Positions 1 to 10,715 are shown, counted from the first letter of the stretch. The stretch is 64,000 nt of DNA from an uncultured Cohaesibacter sp. (GCF_963667045.1 NZ_OY762934.1:5090501-5154500); one strand, 5' to 3'. The notes: generated by a model not told the origin, from the letters alone. Numbers and translations are program-made.

Positions 1-33
1 AGGGGCCTTTGATGAGTAAAATGGGGAAGCAAA

Positions 34-300
34 ATGGCACGTATGGAATTTGACGCAAGCGAGTTGCATGGCTCGGGCATGGAAGCAACCGGCGAGGTTT
101 TCTTTCAGTTGGGACTGTCCCACTCGATTGGTGACGATGGCGAGCCGGACCTGATTGCCGCGCACAAGTGGTTCAATCTGGCTGCGATGAAGGGTGTCGT
201 CGAAGCTGCGATCCGCCGTCAGGAACTGGCTGAGGAAATGTCTTCGCTGGAAGTTGCCAAGGCGCTGCGCGAAGCACGGGAGTGGATCCGACTGCACTAG
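34..300 (+). CDS. Small Sel1-repeat-like protein
   Basis: An 88-residue soluble protein with no signal peptide or membrane segment. Its middle part (about residues 22-60) has the pattern of a Sel1/TPR-like helix pair: F-x-L-G followed by a G-D-D-G-E-P-D turn and then A-A-H-K-W-F-N-L-A-A, typical of single Sel1-like repeat proteins in Hyphomicrobiales. The C-terminal third is charged and helical. Sel1 repeats normally mediate protein-protein contacts; with only one repeat no specific partner can be named. A G-rich stretch (GGGGAAG, 23-29) precedes the ATG. The gene ends before a strong terminator and is alone on the plus strand here. The function is unknown. Confidence 0.75.
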   Translation: MARMEFDASELHGSGMEATGEVFFQLGLSHSIGDDGEPDLIAAHKWFNLAAMKGVVEAAIRRQELAEEMSSLEVAKALREAREWIRLH

Positions 301-400
301 ATTTTCGTTATGCCTTGCGGAACAAAGCGACTGGTTCCTGACAGGTGGCACTCTCGAAAGATCGCGTGTAGACGGGCAACAGGATGACCATTTGGATTTG

Positions 401-435
401 ACGGGTACCAGTTTGCTGGTGCCCGTTTTTGTTTG
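401..435 (+). terminator. Rho-independent terminator after the Sel1-like gene
   Basis: Arms ACGGGTACCAG (401-411) and CTGGTGCCCGT (416-426) pair with one G-U wobble around a four-base loop and run into TTTTTGTTT. It lies between the Sel1-like gene and the convergent ubiV. Confidence 0.85.
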
Positions 436-466
436 TCTCTGCCCATCACCAAGGTGGCGTTGGGTG

Positions 467-1375
467 CTAGAGCGCCAGAGCTTCCTCGATCTGGGCCATG
501 CCTGGTGCGCCGTGGCAGTAGCCATTGATGAAGCTATGCCCCGGCATCAGTTCGCCGATTTTGGTGCGGGCTTCTGCGGCAGCCATTTCTTCCTTCATGA
601 CGGCCCGGAACAGGCGCGCCACGCCGAGCATGTCGCCGGTGTGCGGTGACAGGCGGAAGGCATTGACGCCAGCGTCTGCCAGCACGGGCAGCTCCTCCAG
701 CAGCAACTGGCTGCCATAGGACATGGTCTGGATGCCGTTGATTGCCAGGAAAGGCTGACCGGCAAGGCTATTCACCTCACGGCCATCGGGATCCTGATCA
801 CAGACAAAGCGGCAGCTGTCCTTGTGCAGATTGTGCAGGCGGGCGTGATAGCAGCGAGCCGAAAGCGCCAGCGGCAGGCGGCCGAACACCTGCATTTCAT
901 ATTTCGGCTCCGGGGCTGCCTTGATCAGCTGGGCAATGGTCTCTGCCGGGATTTCCGGCGGCAGAACGAAGCGCTCGGCGCCGCGCGATGCAAGCGACTG
1001 GATGGTGGCCTCGTTGTAGATGTTGACATAGGGGCCGATGACGAACTTGCGGTCCTTGAGGAAGGCAAGTGCCGTGAGGTCATTGGCCTCGACGGTCCAC
1101 ATTTCCTGCTCGCACTGTTCCCTGAGCGCCTTGCGTTCCGGTTTGGTGGTCACCAGTGCCAGCGTGGAAATGACGACTGTCTTGCCTGCCGATTCCATCC
1201 GTTCGAGAATATCCGGCAGCACATTGTTGCGGAAAGGCAGGCGCTTGGAGCAGACGGCCTCGCCGAGATAGATGATGTCGAAATCGGATTCGTCGGCCAT
1301 CCTGAAATAGAAATCGCGCCAGTCGGCTTCCGACCAGTTGAACAGGCACGGGCCAAGGGTCAGTTCGGTGTTCAT
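467..1375 (-). CDS. ubiV: UbiV, oxygen-independent ubiquinone hydroxylation protein (U32 family)
   Basis: A 302-residue protein of the peptidase U32-like family, matching UbiV (YhbV). In E. coli UbiU and UbiV form a heterodimer in which each subunit carries a 4Fe-4S cluster, and together with UbiT they allow ring hydroxylations of ubiquinone synthesis without O2 (family knowledge). The four expected cluster ligands are visible: C42 (in A-V-C-S-K-R) and the group C175, C188, C192 near R-C-Y-H-A-R and C-R-F-V-C. It is the last gene of ubiT-ubiU-ubiV, 28 bases after ubiU, all on the minus strand. Length fits the family. It is not a protease in practice despite the family name. Confidence 0.93.
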   Translation of the reverse strand: MNTELTLGPCLFNWSEADWRDFYFRMADESDFDIIYLGEAVCSKRLPFRNNVLPDILERMESAGKTVVISTLALVTTKPERKALREQCEQEMWTVEANDLTALAFLKDRKFVIGPYVNIYNEATIQSLASRGAERFVLPPEIPAETIAQLIKAAPEPKYEMQVFGRLPLALSARCYHARLHNLHKDSCRFVCDQDPDGREVNSLAGQPFLAINGIQTMSYGSQLLLEELPVLADAGVNAFRLSPHTGDMLGVARLFRAVMKEEMAAAEARTKIGELMPGHSFINGYCHGAPGMAQIEEALAL

Positions 1376-1403
1376 CTCTGTTTCCCTTTTCCTTGCGCGC
1401 TTT

Positions 1404-2399
1404 CTAGCGCCATGTCTTCTGATAGGAGCCCTTGGTGCTCTTCTGTCCTTCGGTCAATGGTGCCAGAAGGGCATCGAGATCGACACTCTGACCCTTGGCA
1501 ACGGCATCGACGGCCTTGCGGAAGCTCTTGACCACCTGCGCCATATAGGCCTTGCCGCGCTGACGCCCCTCGATCTTGAGAGCTGTGACGCCGGCTTCCT
1601 GCAGCTGGGGCAGGATCTGGGCGGCGTTGAGGCTCACCGGATCCTCAAAGACATAGCCGGTTTCGCCGAGCGACTCGAAGCGGCCCTTGCACAGGGTCGG
1701 GTAGGCGGCAGCTTCCCCCTTGGGATACTGGTTGATGGTGATGCCTTCCAGCGTGCTTTCCAGATGGGTGCCGTGGTCTTCATATTTGACCGAACCGGGA
1801 GGCGAGCAGACGCCGTTGATATTGGGTGACTTGCCGGTGCAATAGGACGACAGGGAACAGCGCCCTTCGGCCATGACGCAGAGACCGCCGAAGATGAAGA
1901 CTTCCGTCTCGCAGCTGATTTCCCTGTTGATGGCCGCAATCTCCTGAACCGTCAGAACGCGCGGCAGGACCACCCGTTTGGCGCCGAACTCGCTGGCATA
2001 ATAGTTGATCATGTCGGCATTGGCGGCCGCAGCCTGCACCGACAGATGGACGCGCAAGTCCGGGTGCTTGCTGGCCGCATAGTCGAGCAGACCGATATCG
2101 GCCAGAATGATGGCGTGAGCATCGGAGGCTGCGACGTCGTCGATGGCCTTGTACCACAGGTCTGTGTTGCCCGCTTGGGCGAAGGTGTTGACGGCCACAA
2201 GTACTTTTGCGCCATTTTTCCCAGCATATTCAATGCCCTGCTGCATTTCCTTGCGGGAAAAGTTGAGGCCGGGAAAATTGCGGGCGTTGGTCTGGTCGCG
2301 GAAACCGCAATAGATGGTGTCGGCCCCTGCATCCACTGCCGTGCGCAGTGCTGCGGGCGTTCCTGCTGGGCAAACCAGCTCCATGGCTTTTTGGGTCAT
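1404..2399 (-). CDS. ubiU: UbiU, oxygen-independent ubiquinone hydroxylation protein (U32 family)
   Basis: A 331-residue U32-family protein. The start is placed at the ATG at 2399 (M-T-Q-K-A) because the U32 core begins just after it; the open frame runs further upstream but that part overlaps ubiT in another frame. The signature E-V-F-I-F-G-G-L-C is followed by cysteines 174, 181, 198 and 237, the same spacing as the four cluster ligands reported for E. coli UbiU (169, 176, 193, 232). This marks it as UbiU rather than the tRNA-hydroxylating relative TrhP, which is longer. It works with UbiV and UbiT in anaerobic ubiquinone synthesis. It sits 32 bases after ubiT. Confidence 0.94.
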   Translation of the reverse strand: MTQKAMELVCPAGTPAALRTAVDAGADTIYCGFRDQTNARNFPGLNFSRKEMQQGIEYAGKNGAKVLVAVNTFAQAGNTDLWYKAIDDVAASDAHAIILADIGLLDYAASKHPDLRVHLSVQAAAANADMINYYASEFGAKRVVLPRVLTVQEIAAINREISCETEVFIFGGLCVMAEGRCSLSSYCTGKSPNINGVCSPPGSVKYEDHGTHLESTLEGITINQYPKGEAAAYPTLCKGRFESLGETGYVFEDPVSLNAAQILPQLQEAGVTALKIEGRQRGKAYMAQVVKSFRKAVDAVAKGQSVDLDALLAPLTEGQKSTKGSYQKTWR

Positions 2400-2431
2400 T
2401 GGGTGCTTTCCAAAGCTTGCGAATGGTTCGA

Positions 2432-3019
2432 TCAGGTCGGATAGGCGCCGGGCATGCCATCCATCGACGGTTCGGCATTGTCCTGCTGACGGGCGCGCAT
2501 GAAGGGGCTGGCCTTGAGCAGACTGATGGCCTTCTTGCCTCCGGCTTCGAGCGGACGGCTGAGCGGCCCGGCAATGGCCGAGCATTCGTGGATGAAGTCG
2601 ATCTCGGCATCATCCAGCGCGTTGCGCAGGGCCAGCACGGCCTCGGTGTCGCCTTCAATGGTCAGATCGCGGGAGAAGAACAGCGCGTCGCCATCCTCTT
2701 CACCGTCCAGCAGGCTGACAAGCGTGAAGAAGGGGGCCGTTACGGTGACGTCGCGGTTGGGGAAGCTGTCGAGAGAACGGGCTAGGCGCAACTGAACTTT
2801 TTCACTGTGAAAGGTCAGGCTGGCGACCCAGTCCAGATCGGTCGGGACAATGACAAAGGACTTGCTGGCATAGTCATCCAGACGATCGAAGAATTCCGGA
2901 TGCTGACTTGCGACTCGGTTGGCAACTTCAGAGATCAGGCGCTCAAGGGGCAGCAGTGGCAAAAAGCGCGTGACGCGTGCGACAAATGGCGGAAAGCTGC
3001 GCACGGTTCCGTTTGACAT
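2432..3019 (-). CDS. ubiT: UbiT, SCP2-domain lipid carrier for anaerobic ubiquinone synthesis
   Basis: A 195-residue protein with an SCP2 (sterol carrier) fold over roughly residues 30-140, as in UbiT (YhbT). UbiT binds isoprenoid quinone intermediates and is required with UbiU/UbiV for ubiquinone synthesis without oxygen (family knowledge). The start at 3019 (M-S-N-G-T-V) is chosen over an upstream ATG at 3052 because AGGGGGA lies seven bases before it on the minus strand. The C-terminal tail, about 50 residues past the domain, looks disordered. It is the first gene of ubiTUV, and a FNR-type box lies about 100 bases upstream, which suggests induction at low oxygen. Confidence 0.9.
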   Translation of the reverse strand: MSNGTVRSFPPFVARVTRFLPLLPLERLISEVANRVASQHPEFFDRLDDYASKSFVIVPTDLDWVASLTFHSEKVQLRLARSLDSFPNRDVTVTAPFFTLVSLLDGEEDGDALFFSRDLTIEGDTEAVLALRNALDDAEIDFIHECSAIAGPLSRPLEAGGKKAISLLKASPFMRARQQDNAEPSMDGMPGAYPT

Positions 3020-3116
3020 GTGGATGTCCCCCTGTTTTTCGAGCCTGTTCAAGCGGATCTCGGATCTGGAGCTCTGCTGTAAGCGTCCATTCTCGAGCCC
3101 TGAGGTTCTCTTTTAC

Positions 3117-3130
3117 TTGATAAAAATCAT
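3117..3130 (-). promoter_or_regulatory. Putative FNR/FnrL/Anr binding site upstream of ubiTUV
   Basis: The sequence TTGAT-AAAA-ATCAT matches nine of ten conserved positions of the FNR-type consensus TTGAT-N4-ATCAA. It is about 100 bases upstream of the ubiT ATG and oriented toward the operon, where a promoter with the box near -41 would leave a leader of about 60 bases. Seen: the motif and its place. Inferred: the regulator and induction under low oxygen. Confidence 0.65.
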
Positions 3131-3180
3131 ATGAGCCTGTGCTAAAATGCCTCAGGTAAATTCCCTTATATCTTGAAGAT

Positions 3181-3229
3181 GCCCCGTGATGGGGCCGTCT
3201 TGGCCCGGCGATCGCTACCAGCCGGCCCC
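3181..3229. repeat. GC-rich inverted repeats with two alternative pairings
   Basis: GCCCC (3181-3185) can pair with GGGGC (3191-3195), while GGGGCCG (3191-3197) can instead pair with CGGCCCC (3223-3229). The two structures are mutually exclusive. No T-run follows on either strand. Its role is unknown. Confidence 0.35.
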
Positions 3230-3411
3230 CGGGAGGCTGAATTTTGCGTAATTTGTACAGTCCGTCTGAGTCTTCAAAGGCGCTTGCCGCCGGCCATTTC
3301 AGCAAAGAACGACACGTCGGTTTTTCATCTTTGCAATCATGAGGCGAGTTTTCAGTTTTTTCTGCAAACATTCTGCATTGATCTGCTGCAATTCTTGCGC
3401 ATTTGCCATGA

Positions 3412-5124
<1,713 letters not shown>

Positions 5125-5182
5125 TTGACGCATTGAATGGTCTGTCGTAGTTCTTTCGAAAGCGCATAATTCGAGGACCCAC

Positions 5183-6154
5183 ATGACAGACCATCTTTTG
5201 CGGGCATATCTGCTTGACGGGCAAGGCGGTGCGACTGCCTTGCCTGCTGATCGTATCTCCAAAGAGGCGCGGGCCGAGGGGCTTGTCTGGTTTCATCTGG
5301 ACGGCAACCACGCCGGGGCTCGCCACTGTTTGGAGACCGAAATCGACGCTCTTGATCCCTTTACAATTGATGCGCTTCTGGATGAGGAAAGCCGCCCCCG
5401 CATGACGCAGATCGGCGGCGGTGCCGTGCTCGTTCTGCGTGGTGTCAACCTCAACGAGAATGAGGATCCGGAAGACATGGTCTCCATCTGTCTGTGGGTG
5501 GAGAAGGACCGGATCATTCTTGTCAGCCGCAGTCGGATCCGCGCGGCAGGCGACATCGAGGACAGGCTGTTGAGTGGTAGTGGTCCCAAGGATACTGGGC
5601 ATTTTGTAACCATGCTCTGCGAGCGGCTGTTTGCGCGCATGGAGCCGATTCTCGTTGCGCTTGATGAGCGCGCTGACGATATCGAAGAACAGGTGCTGGT
5701 GGAAGCCAATCCCGACCTGCGCGGGGCGATCATTGATGTGCGCATTCAGGCGATCATGTTCCGCCGCTACATGGCACCGCAGAAGGAAGCCATCGACAGT
5801 TTCCGTCTGGTCGATTTTGACTGGCTGAACAATATCCACCGGCGCCATCTGCAGGAAGTCTACAACCATTTGGCACGGTATGTTGAGGACCTTGATGCCA
5901 TTCGCGAGCGGGCGCAGATCGTCAAGGACGAAATTTCCCATGTGCAGGCCGAACAGCTGAACAAGCACATGTATATCCTGTCGATGATTGCAGCGGTCTT
6001 CATGCCGCTGGGTTTTCTGACCGGCCTGTTGGGGATCAACGTCGCAGGCATACCCGGCGCACACTTCGGTTATGCCTTCTGGGTTTTCAGCGGTTTCCTG
6101 ATAACCATAGTGATGGTGCAAGTGTTCATTTTTAAATGGCTCAAATGGTTCTAG
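5183..6154 (+). CDS. CorA/ZntB-family divalent metal transporter
   Basis: A 323-residue member of the 2-TM-GxN family: a long cytosolic N-terminal domain, a helix-rich stalk (about 150-260) and two C-terminal membrane helices (about 264-284 and 296-318). The signature loop reads G-I-N (284-286) instead of the G-M-N of classical CorA, which together with the length points to the ZntB-like branch (zinc, proton-coupled) or a CorA-like paralogue. The C-terminus is basic and aromatic (K-W-L-K-W-F). GAGGA stands shortly before the ATG. It lies 58 bases after guaB and converges on the GFA gene. Metal specificity cannot be read from sequence. Confidence 0.85.
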   Translation: MTDHLLRAYLLDGQGGATALPADRISKEARAEGLVWFHLDGNHAGARHCLETEIDALDPFTIDALLDEESRPRMTQIGGGAVLVLRGVNLNENEDPEDMVSICLWVEKDRIILVSRSRIRAAGDIEDRLLSGSGPKDTGHFVTMLCERLFARMEPILVALDERADDIEEQVLVEANPDLRGAIIDVRIQAIMFRRYMAPQKEAIDSFRLVDFDWLNNIHRRHLQEVYNHLARYVEDLDAIRERAQIVKDEISHVQAEQLNKHMYILSMIAAVFMPLGFLTGLLGINVAGIPGAHFGYAFWVFSGFLITIVMVQVFIFKWLKWF

Positions 6155-6178
6155 CCGGCTTCTCAGACAAGCCTTGGG

Positions 6179-6658
6179 CTATTTCGGGAAAAGCCTGCTT
6201 TTGCGTTCCAAGCTTTCGTCACTCCAGACCTCAGACAATCTGTAATAGTCTTCCACCGCGGGAACGCCATCGGGCAGGGTGATCCAGTCGAGTTTGGTAG
6301 AGGTGTAGATATGGATATCCGGGGGTAGAGCGTCGGGATGATCCAGTGTTCCTACTCTGACGAAACGCACCTTTTCGCCGCTGCCAGCATAATTGCTCCA
6401 GAGCGCGACCTGGCAATCGGGGCAACGCCAGATTTTCTGGCCCTTGCCGCTGGCTGAAGGTGTGTCGATGCAGACTGGCGCACCCTTGAGGAGCGTGACA
6501 CGCTCCGCCTCGATGAGAGCGTTGAGGACGAAGGCCGAGCCGGTCTCGCGCTGGCACCATGTGCAATGACAGCAATGGACGATCATTGGTGCGGTTTCAA
6601 TCTGATAGCGGACTGCGCCGCAACTGCAGCCTCCGGCGAGGGGGTAGTGTTGGTCCAA
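6179..6658 (-). CDS. GFA/CENP-V-type zinc-binding protein
   Basis: A 159-residue single-domain protein of the glutathione-dependent formaldehyde-activating (GFA) family. The zinc ligands expected for the fold are present: G-G-C-S-C-G-A-V near the N-terminus, H-C-C-H-C-T-W-C-Q in the middle, and C-P-D-C in the second half. The family was named for an S-hydroxymethylglutathione synthase activity, but most members are uncharacterised and the activity is disputed. Adjacent genes give no pathway hint. It converges with the CorA-like gene with 24 bases between them and is divergent from the rsmB-like gene. Confidence 0.85.
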   Translation of the reverse strand: MDQHYPLAGGCSCGAVRYQIETAPMIVHCCHCTWCQRETGSAFVLNALIEAERVTLLKGAPVCIDTPSASGKGQKIWRCPDCQVALWSNYAGSGEKVRFVRVGTLDHPDALPPDIHIYTSTKLDWITLPDGVPAVEDYYRLSEVWSDESLERKSRLFPK

Positions 6659-6924
6659 TGGTGCCTCCCTTGGATGATGCGCTTTCTTTTAGCACTTCAC
6701 GGCTGGTGTTTGCCAGATCACTCGGCACCGGGGATCGTGCAAATTGTCGCAACTTGCGCTCCTCGGGAAAAGAGAGGGTCATGTCATTTGAAATAATTTC
6801 TGTCAAAACGGCATTCGAGGCGAAAAATTCCAAATGCAGGCTTGGACTCCGGCGCCTGATCGTTTACATCCAACTATCCAAAGGCGGGGGTTGCCGCCAA
6901 TAGAATGAGTCAGGATGAAAAGAC

Positions 6925-8220
6925 ATGAAACTGGGTGGACGTCTGCAAGCAGCTATTGAAGTGCTCGAAGAAGTGGAGGGCCGCAAGCGTCCGGTCGCCG
7001 AAGCGCTCAAGGACTGGGGGCGGTCGCATCGGTTTGCCGGGTCTGGCGATAGATCTGCCATCGGCAACATCGTTTATGACGCCCTGCGCAGCCGTGCTTC
7101 CCATGCCTGGCGGATGGGCGACGACAGTGCCCGTTCCCTTGGCCTTGCCGCGCTGGCGTTCGACTGGAACCACTCCGCCGACAAGCTGGCTGCTGTGCTT
7201 GCTGACGATCCGCATTCTCCCCAAGCGCTGAGCGAAAAGGAAGTGGCTGCCATCGAGGCCCGTTCGCTCAAGGACGCTCCCTTCTGGGTCAAGGGTGACA
7301 TTCCCGAGTGGCTGGAAGGCACCTTCATGGAGACCTTCGAGGACGATGCTCTGCTGGAAGCGAGGGCTTTCTCTCGTCGCCCGCCGGTTGACATCCGGGT
7401 GAACCGCCTCAAGGCTGATATCGAGAAAGTGGAAAAGGAGCTGTCGCGCTTCAAGCCACGGCGCACCAAACTGAGCCAAGACTGCCTGCGGTTCCCGGCT
7501 GAGGGCGGCGACTATCGTCAGCCGAACATTCAGGGTGATCCGGCGTTCCGCAAGGGCTTCTATGAAATTCAGGACGAAGGCAGCCAGATTGTTTCCAGCC
7601 TGATCTTTCCGAAGAAATCCGATCAGGTGCTTGACTTCTGCGCCGGAGCGGGCGGCAAGACCCTGTCTATGGCGGCCCAGATGGAGAACAAGGGCCAGAT
7701 CTACGCCTTTGATATTGATGCCTCCCGTCTGGCGCCGATTGTTGACCGGCTGACCCGCAACGGGGTGCGCAACGTCCAGACCCGGACCCCCAATGAAGGG
7801 GCGCTGGATGATCTCATCGGTCGCATGGATCGCGTTGTCGTTGATGCCCCTTGCACGGGCACCGGCACCTGGCGTCGCCGGCCCGAGACGAAGTGGAAGC
7901 TCAGCGAGGAGCAGCTCGACAAGCGCATCGAGGAACAGCAGCTGGCGCTGGCTGAAGCCCGCCAGTTCGTGCGGCCGGGCGGCTATCTTGTCTATATCAC
8001 CTGCTCGGTTCTGCCGGCTGAAAATGAAGATCAGATTTATCATTTCATTGCCAACAATCCTGACTTCGAACTGGTCTCTGCCGGTGAGGTCTGGCAGGAT
8101 CTTTATGGCTTTGATGCGCCCAAGCCATGGTCCTCGGACATGATGAGTGTCACCCTGACGCCGCATTCGACGGATACGGACGGCTTCTTCTTCTCGGTCA
8201 TGGAATATCGACCTGACTGA
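6925..8220 (+). CDS. RsmB-like 16S rRNA m5C methyltransferase (NOL1/NOP2/Sun family)
   Basis: A 431-residue SAM-dependent RNA cytosine-C5 methyltransferase. The N-terminal part (about 1-130) resembles the NusB-like region of RsmB, followed by a short ferredoxin-like segment and the Rossmann-type catalytic domain. Motif I is V-L-D-F-C-A-G-A-G-G-K-T (235-246). The two catalytic cysteines of this family are present: C310 in D-A-P-C-T-G (motif IV, product release) and C360 in Y-I-T-C-S (motif VI, nucleophile). RsmB methylates C967 of 16S rRNA in E. coli; the exact target here is inferred. It stands alone with a MarR gene downstream. Confidence 0.9.
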   Translation: MKLGGRLQAAIEVLEEVEGRKRPVAEALKDWGRSHRFAGSGDRSAIGNIVYDALRSRASHAWRMGDDSARSLGLAALAFDWNHSADKLAAVLADDPHSPQALSEKEVAAIEARSLKDAPFWVKGDIPEWLEGTFMETFEDDALLEARAFSRRPPVDIRVNRLKADIEKVEKELSRFKPRRTKLSQDCLRFPAEGGDYRQPNIQGDPAFRKGFYEIQDEGSQIVSSLIFPKKSDQVLDFCAGAGGKTLSMAAQMENKGQIYAFDIDASRLAPIVDRLTRNGVRNVQTRTPNEGALDDLIGRMDRVVVDAPCTGTGTWRRRPETKWKLSEEQLDKRIEEQQLALAEARQFVRPGGYLVYITCSVLPAENEDQIYHFIANNPDFELVSAGEVWQDLYGFDAPKPWSSDMMSVTLTPHSTDTDGFFFSVMEYRPD

Positions 8221-8350
8221 TTTCTGATATTGTTTTGATCATCCATTTCAGATGGTTGATGAAATTTCATATCCAGTGAATCAAAGTTGTCTTCCGGCGT
8301 TTCTGTGGCATAATCGAGCCAACAAGAATCATAACGAGTGAAATGAAGTC

Positions 8351-8920
8351 ATGTCCAAGTCTGGTGATGCCATTCAGGTTTCCATGTTCGACACCTTGCC
8401 GGAACTGGCCCCGAAGAGGGATCAGGGCAAGCCTGAAAAGGCTGATGCCGCACCGACCCGATCGAAAGCCCGGACAACACCGGCGACGGCCCTTGCCAAT
8501 GACGAGGCCTTCACGCTGGAAAATTTCCTGCCCTATCGCATTCTGGAAGTGGCGCAAGGGATTTCTCGCCGTATCGGCAAGGTGCTGCATGACGAGTGGG
8601 ACATGAGCATGGCCGAATGGCAGGTGCTGGCCAGTCTGGCGCGGGATGGCGAGGTTTCCGTGCGCGAGATCGAGCCCAAGACCTTGCTCGACACAGTGGC
8701 CGTTTCCCGCGCGGCCAAGCGATTGACGGACCGCAAGCTGATCAAGCGCGACGTCAACAAGCAGGACAAGCGCCTGGTCGTGCTCAAGACCACCAAGAAG
8801 GGGCGTGATGTCGCCTCTGAGATCGGCCATTTCGTCATGAACATGGAGATCGAGTTTCTCAAGGGCATGAATGTGCAGGACCGGATTCGCCTGTCGCAGC
8901 TCTTGAAGACCTTGCGCTGA
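8351..8920 (+). CDS. MarR-family transcriptional regulator
   Basis: A 189-residue protein with a low-complexity, charged N-terminal extension of about 50 residues and a MarR winged helix-turn-helix domain (about 55-185). Recognisable features are the dimerisation helix starting at L-P-Y-R-I-L, the M-A-E-W-Q-V-L helix, the recognition helix around T-V-A-V-S-R-A-A-K-R-L, and the wing with D-K-R-L-V-V-L. No ligand can be deduced. The gene lies 130 bases after the rsmB-like gene and 237 bases before guaA, and may regulate itself; no clear palindromic operator was found. Confidence 0.88.
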   Translation: MSKSGDAIQVSMFDTLPELAPKRDQGKPEKADAAPTRSKARTTPATALANDEAFTLENFLPYRILEVAQGISRRIGKVLHDEWDMSMAEWQVLASLARDGEVSVREIEPKTLLDTVAVSRAAKRLTDRKLIKRDVNKQDKRLVVLKTTKKGRDVASEIGHFVMNMEIEFLKGMNVQDRIRLSQLLKTLR

Positions 8921-9157
8921 GTTTCGCGCCTGACCGCCGGTGTGCCTGTTCATGCCGGGCGGCGGGGCGCTTTGCGGCTTGTCATACTCCCTTCTGCCAA
9001 GAGCCGGGTTCCTCATTTGGAAAAATTGCCTTTTTGGCTTTCTGTGGTCGCAAAAAGTCGACACAGAGATTGCCTTTGTCATGGCTTCGGCATAAGAGGG
9101 GGGATGAATTCTACCAAGGCTGTTTTGCCAGCTTGTAGCCTTTAGGGAAAGGGACGC

Positions 9158-10705
9158 ATGACGGACAAGATTCTCATAATCGACTTTGGATCTCAGGTCA
9201 CTCAGCTTATTGCTCGCCGGGTGCGCGAAGCGGGTGTCTATTCCGAGATTGTGCCATTTCAGAATGCGGAACAGGCTTTTCATGATATTGAACCTGATGG
9301 GATCATTCTTTCCGGTGGGCCAGCTTCTACGGTCGATATCGGGTCTCCCCGTGCTCCTCAGGTGATTTTTAGCGCAGGTATCCCCATTCTCGGTATCTGT
9401 TATGGCGAGCAGGCCATGTGTCTGCAGCTGGGTGGTACGGTCGAAAGCCCGGATCATCGCGAATATGGCCGCGCCTTCGTTACCGTGAAGGAAAAGAGCC
9501 CGCTGTTTGATGGGGTTTGGGCGCTTGGCACCAGCCATCAGGTCTGGATGAGCCACGGAGACCGCGTGGATGGTCTGCCCGCAGGCTTTGATGTCATCGC
9601 AACGTCCGAAGGGGCTCCATTTGCTGCGATTGCCGATGAGGATCGCAAATTCTACGGCGTCCAGTTCCATCCGGAAGTGGTTCATACCCCCGATGGGGCG
9701 CAGCTGCTTTCGAACTTCGTTCACAAGATCTGTGGCTGTGAAGCGGATTGGTCGATGGCGCAGTTTCGCGCTGCCGCGATCAAGCGCATTCAGGATCAGG
9801 TTGGCGACAAGAAGGTGATATGCGGCCTGTCCGGCGGTGTCGATTCATCCGTGACCGCTGTGCTCATTCACGAGGCAATCGGTGATCAGCTCACCTGCAT
9901 CTATGTTGATTCCGGCCTGATGCGCCAGAATGAGAGCGAGCAGGTCGTCGGGTTGTTCCGCGAGCATTACAACATTCCGCTGGTGCATGTGGATGCCTCC
10001 GAGATCTTCATCACGGCCCTTGAAGGCCAGACCGATCCGGAACGCAAGCGCAAGATCATTGGCGGGCTGTTCATCGACGTGTTCGAGGACGAAGCCAACC
10101 GCATTGGCGGTGCCGACTTCCTCGCACAGGGCACGCTCTATCCGGATGTGATCGAGTCGGTTTCCTTTACGGGCGGTCCTTCGGTCACCATCAAGTCGCA
10201 CCATAACGTGGGCGGCTTGCCCGAGCGCATGAACATGCAACTGGTCGAGCCTCTGCGCGAGCTGTTCAAGGACGAGGTCCGGGCCCTAGGCCGTGAGCTT
10301 GGTTTGCCTGCAAGCTTCGTCGGGCGCCATCCGTTCCCGGGGCCGGGTCTTGCCATCCGTTGTCCGGGCGGTATCTCACGCGAAAAGCTGGATATTCTGC
10401 GCCAGGCTGATGCGATCTATCTCGACGAGATCCGCAAGGCTGGCCTTTATGATGCCATCTGGCAGGCGTTTGCCGTGCTGCTGCCGGTCCAGACCGTTGG
10501 CGTTATGGGCGATGGCCGCACTTACGAGTTCGTCTGCGCCCTACGTGCGGTGACCTCGGTCGACGGCATGACCGCCGATTTCTACCACTTCGACATGGAG
10601 TTTCTCTCCAAGGCGGCCACCCGCATCATCAACGAAGTGAAGGGCATCAACCGTGTCGTCTATGACGTCACCTCCAAGCCCCCAGGAACGATCGAGTGGG
10701 AATAA
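9158..10705 (+). CDS. guaA: GMP synthase (glutamine-hydrolysing)
   Basis: A 515-residue two-domain enzyme converting XMP to GMP with ATP and glutamine ammonia. The N-terminal class I glutamine amidotransferase domain has the triad C81 (G-I-C-Y-G-E), H171 and E173 (Q-F-H-P-E). The ATP pyrophosphatase domain begins near residue 205 with the P-loop-like S-G-G-V-D-S (225-230), and the C-terminal dimerisation domain ends in the conserved K-P-P-G-T-I-E-W-E. Length and ending match the family. It acts after GuaB, encoded about 4 kb upstream on the same strand, and is followed by its own terminator. Confidence 0.98.
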   Translation: MTDKILIIDFGSQVTQLIARRVREAGVYSEIVPFQNAEQAFHDIEPDGIILSGGPASTVDIGSPRAPQVIFSAGIPILGICYGEQAMCLQLGGTVESPDHREYGRAFVTVKEKSPLFDGVWALGTSHQVWMSHGDRVDGLPAGFDVIATSEGAPFAAIADEDRKFYGVQFHPEVVHTPDGAQLLSNFVHKICGCEADWSMAQFRAAAIKRIQDQVGDKKVICGLSGGVDSSVTAVLIHEAIGDQLTCIYVDSGLMRQNESEQVVGLFREHYNIPLVHVDASEIFITALEGQTDPERKRKIIGGLFIDVFEDEANRIGGADFLAQGTLYPDVIESVSFTGGPSVTIKSHHNVGGLPERMNMQLVEPLRELFKDEVRALGRELGLPASFVGRHPFPGPGLAIRCPGGISREKLDILRQADAIYLDEIRKAGLYDAIWQAFAVLLPVQTVGVMGDGRTYEFVCALRAVTSVDGMTADFYHFDMEFLSKAATRIINEVKGINRVVYDVTSKPPGTIEWE

Positions 10706-10715
10706 CGGATTTTGC

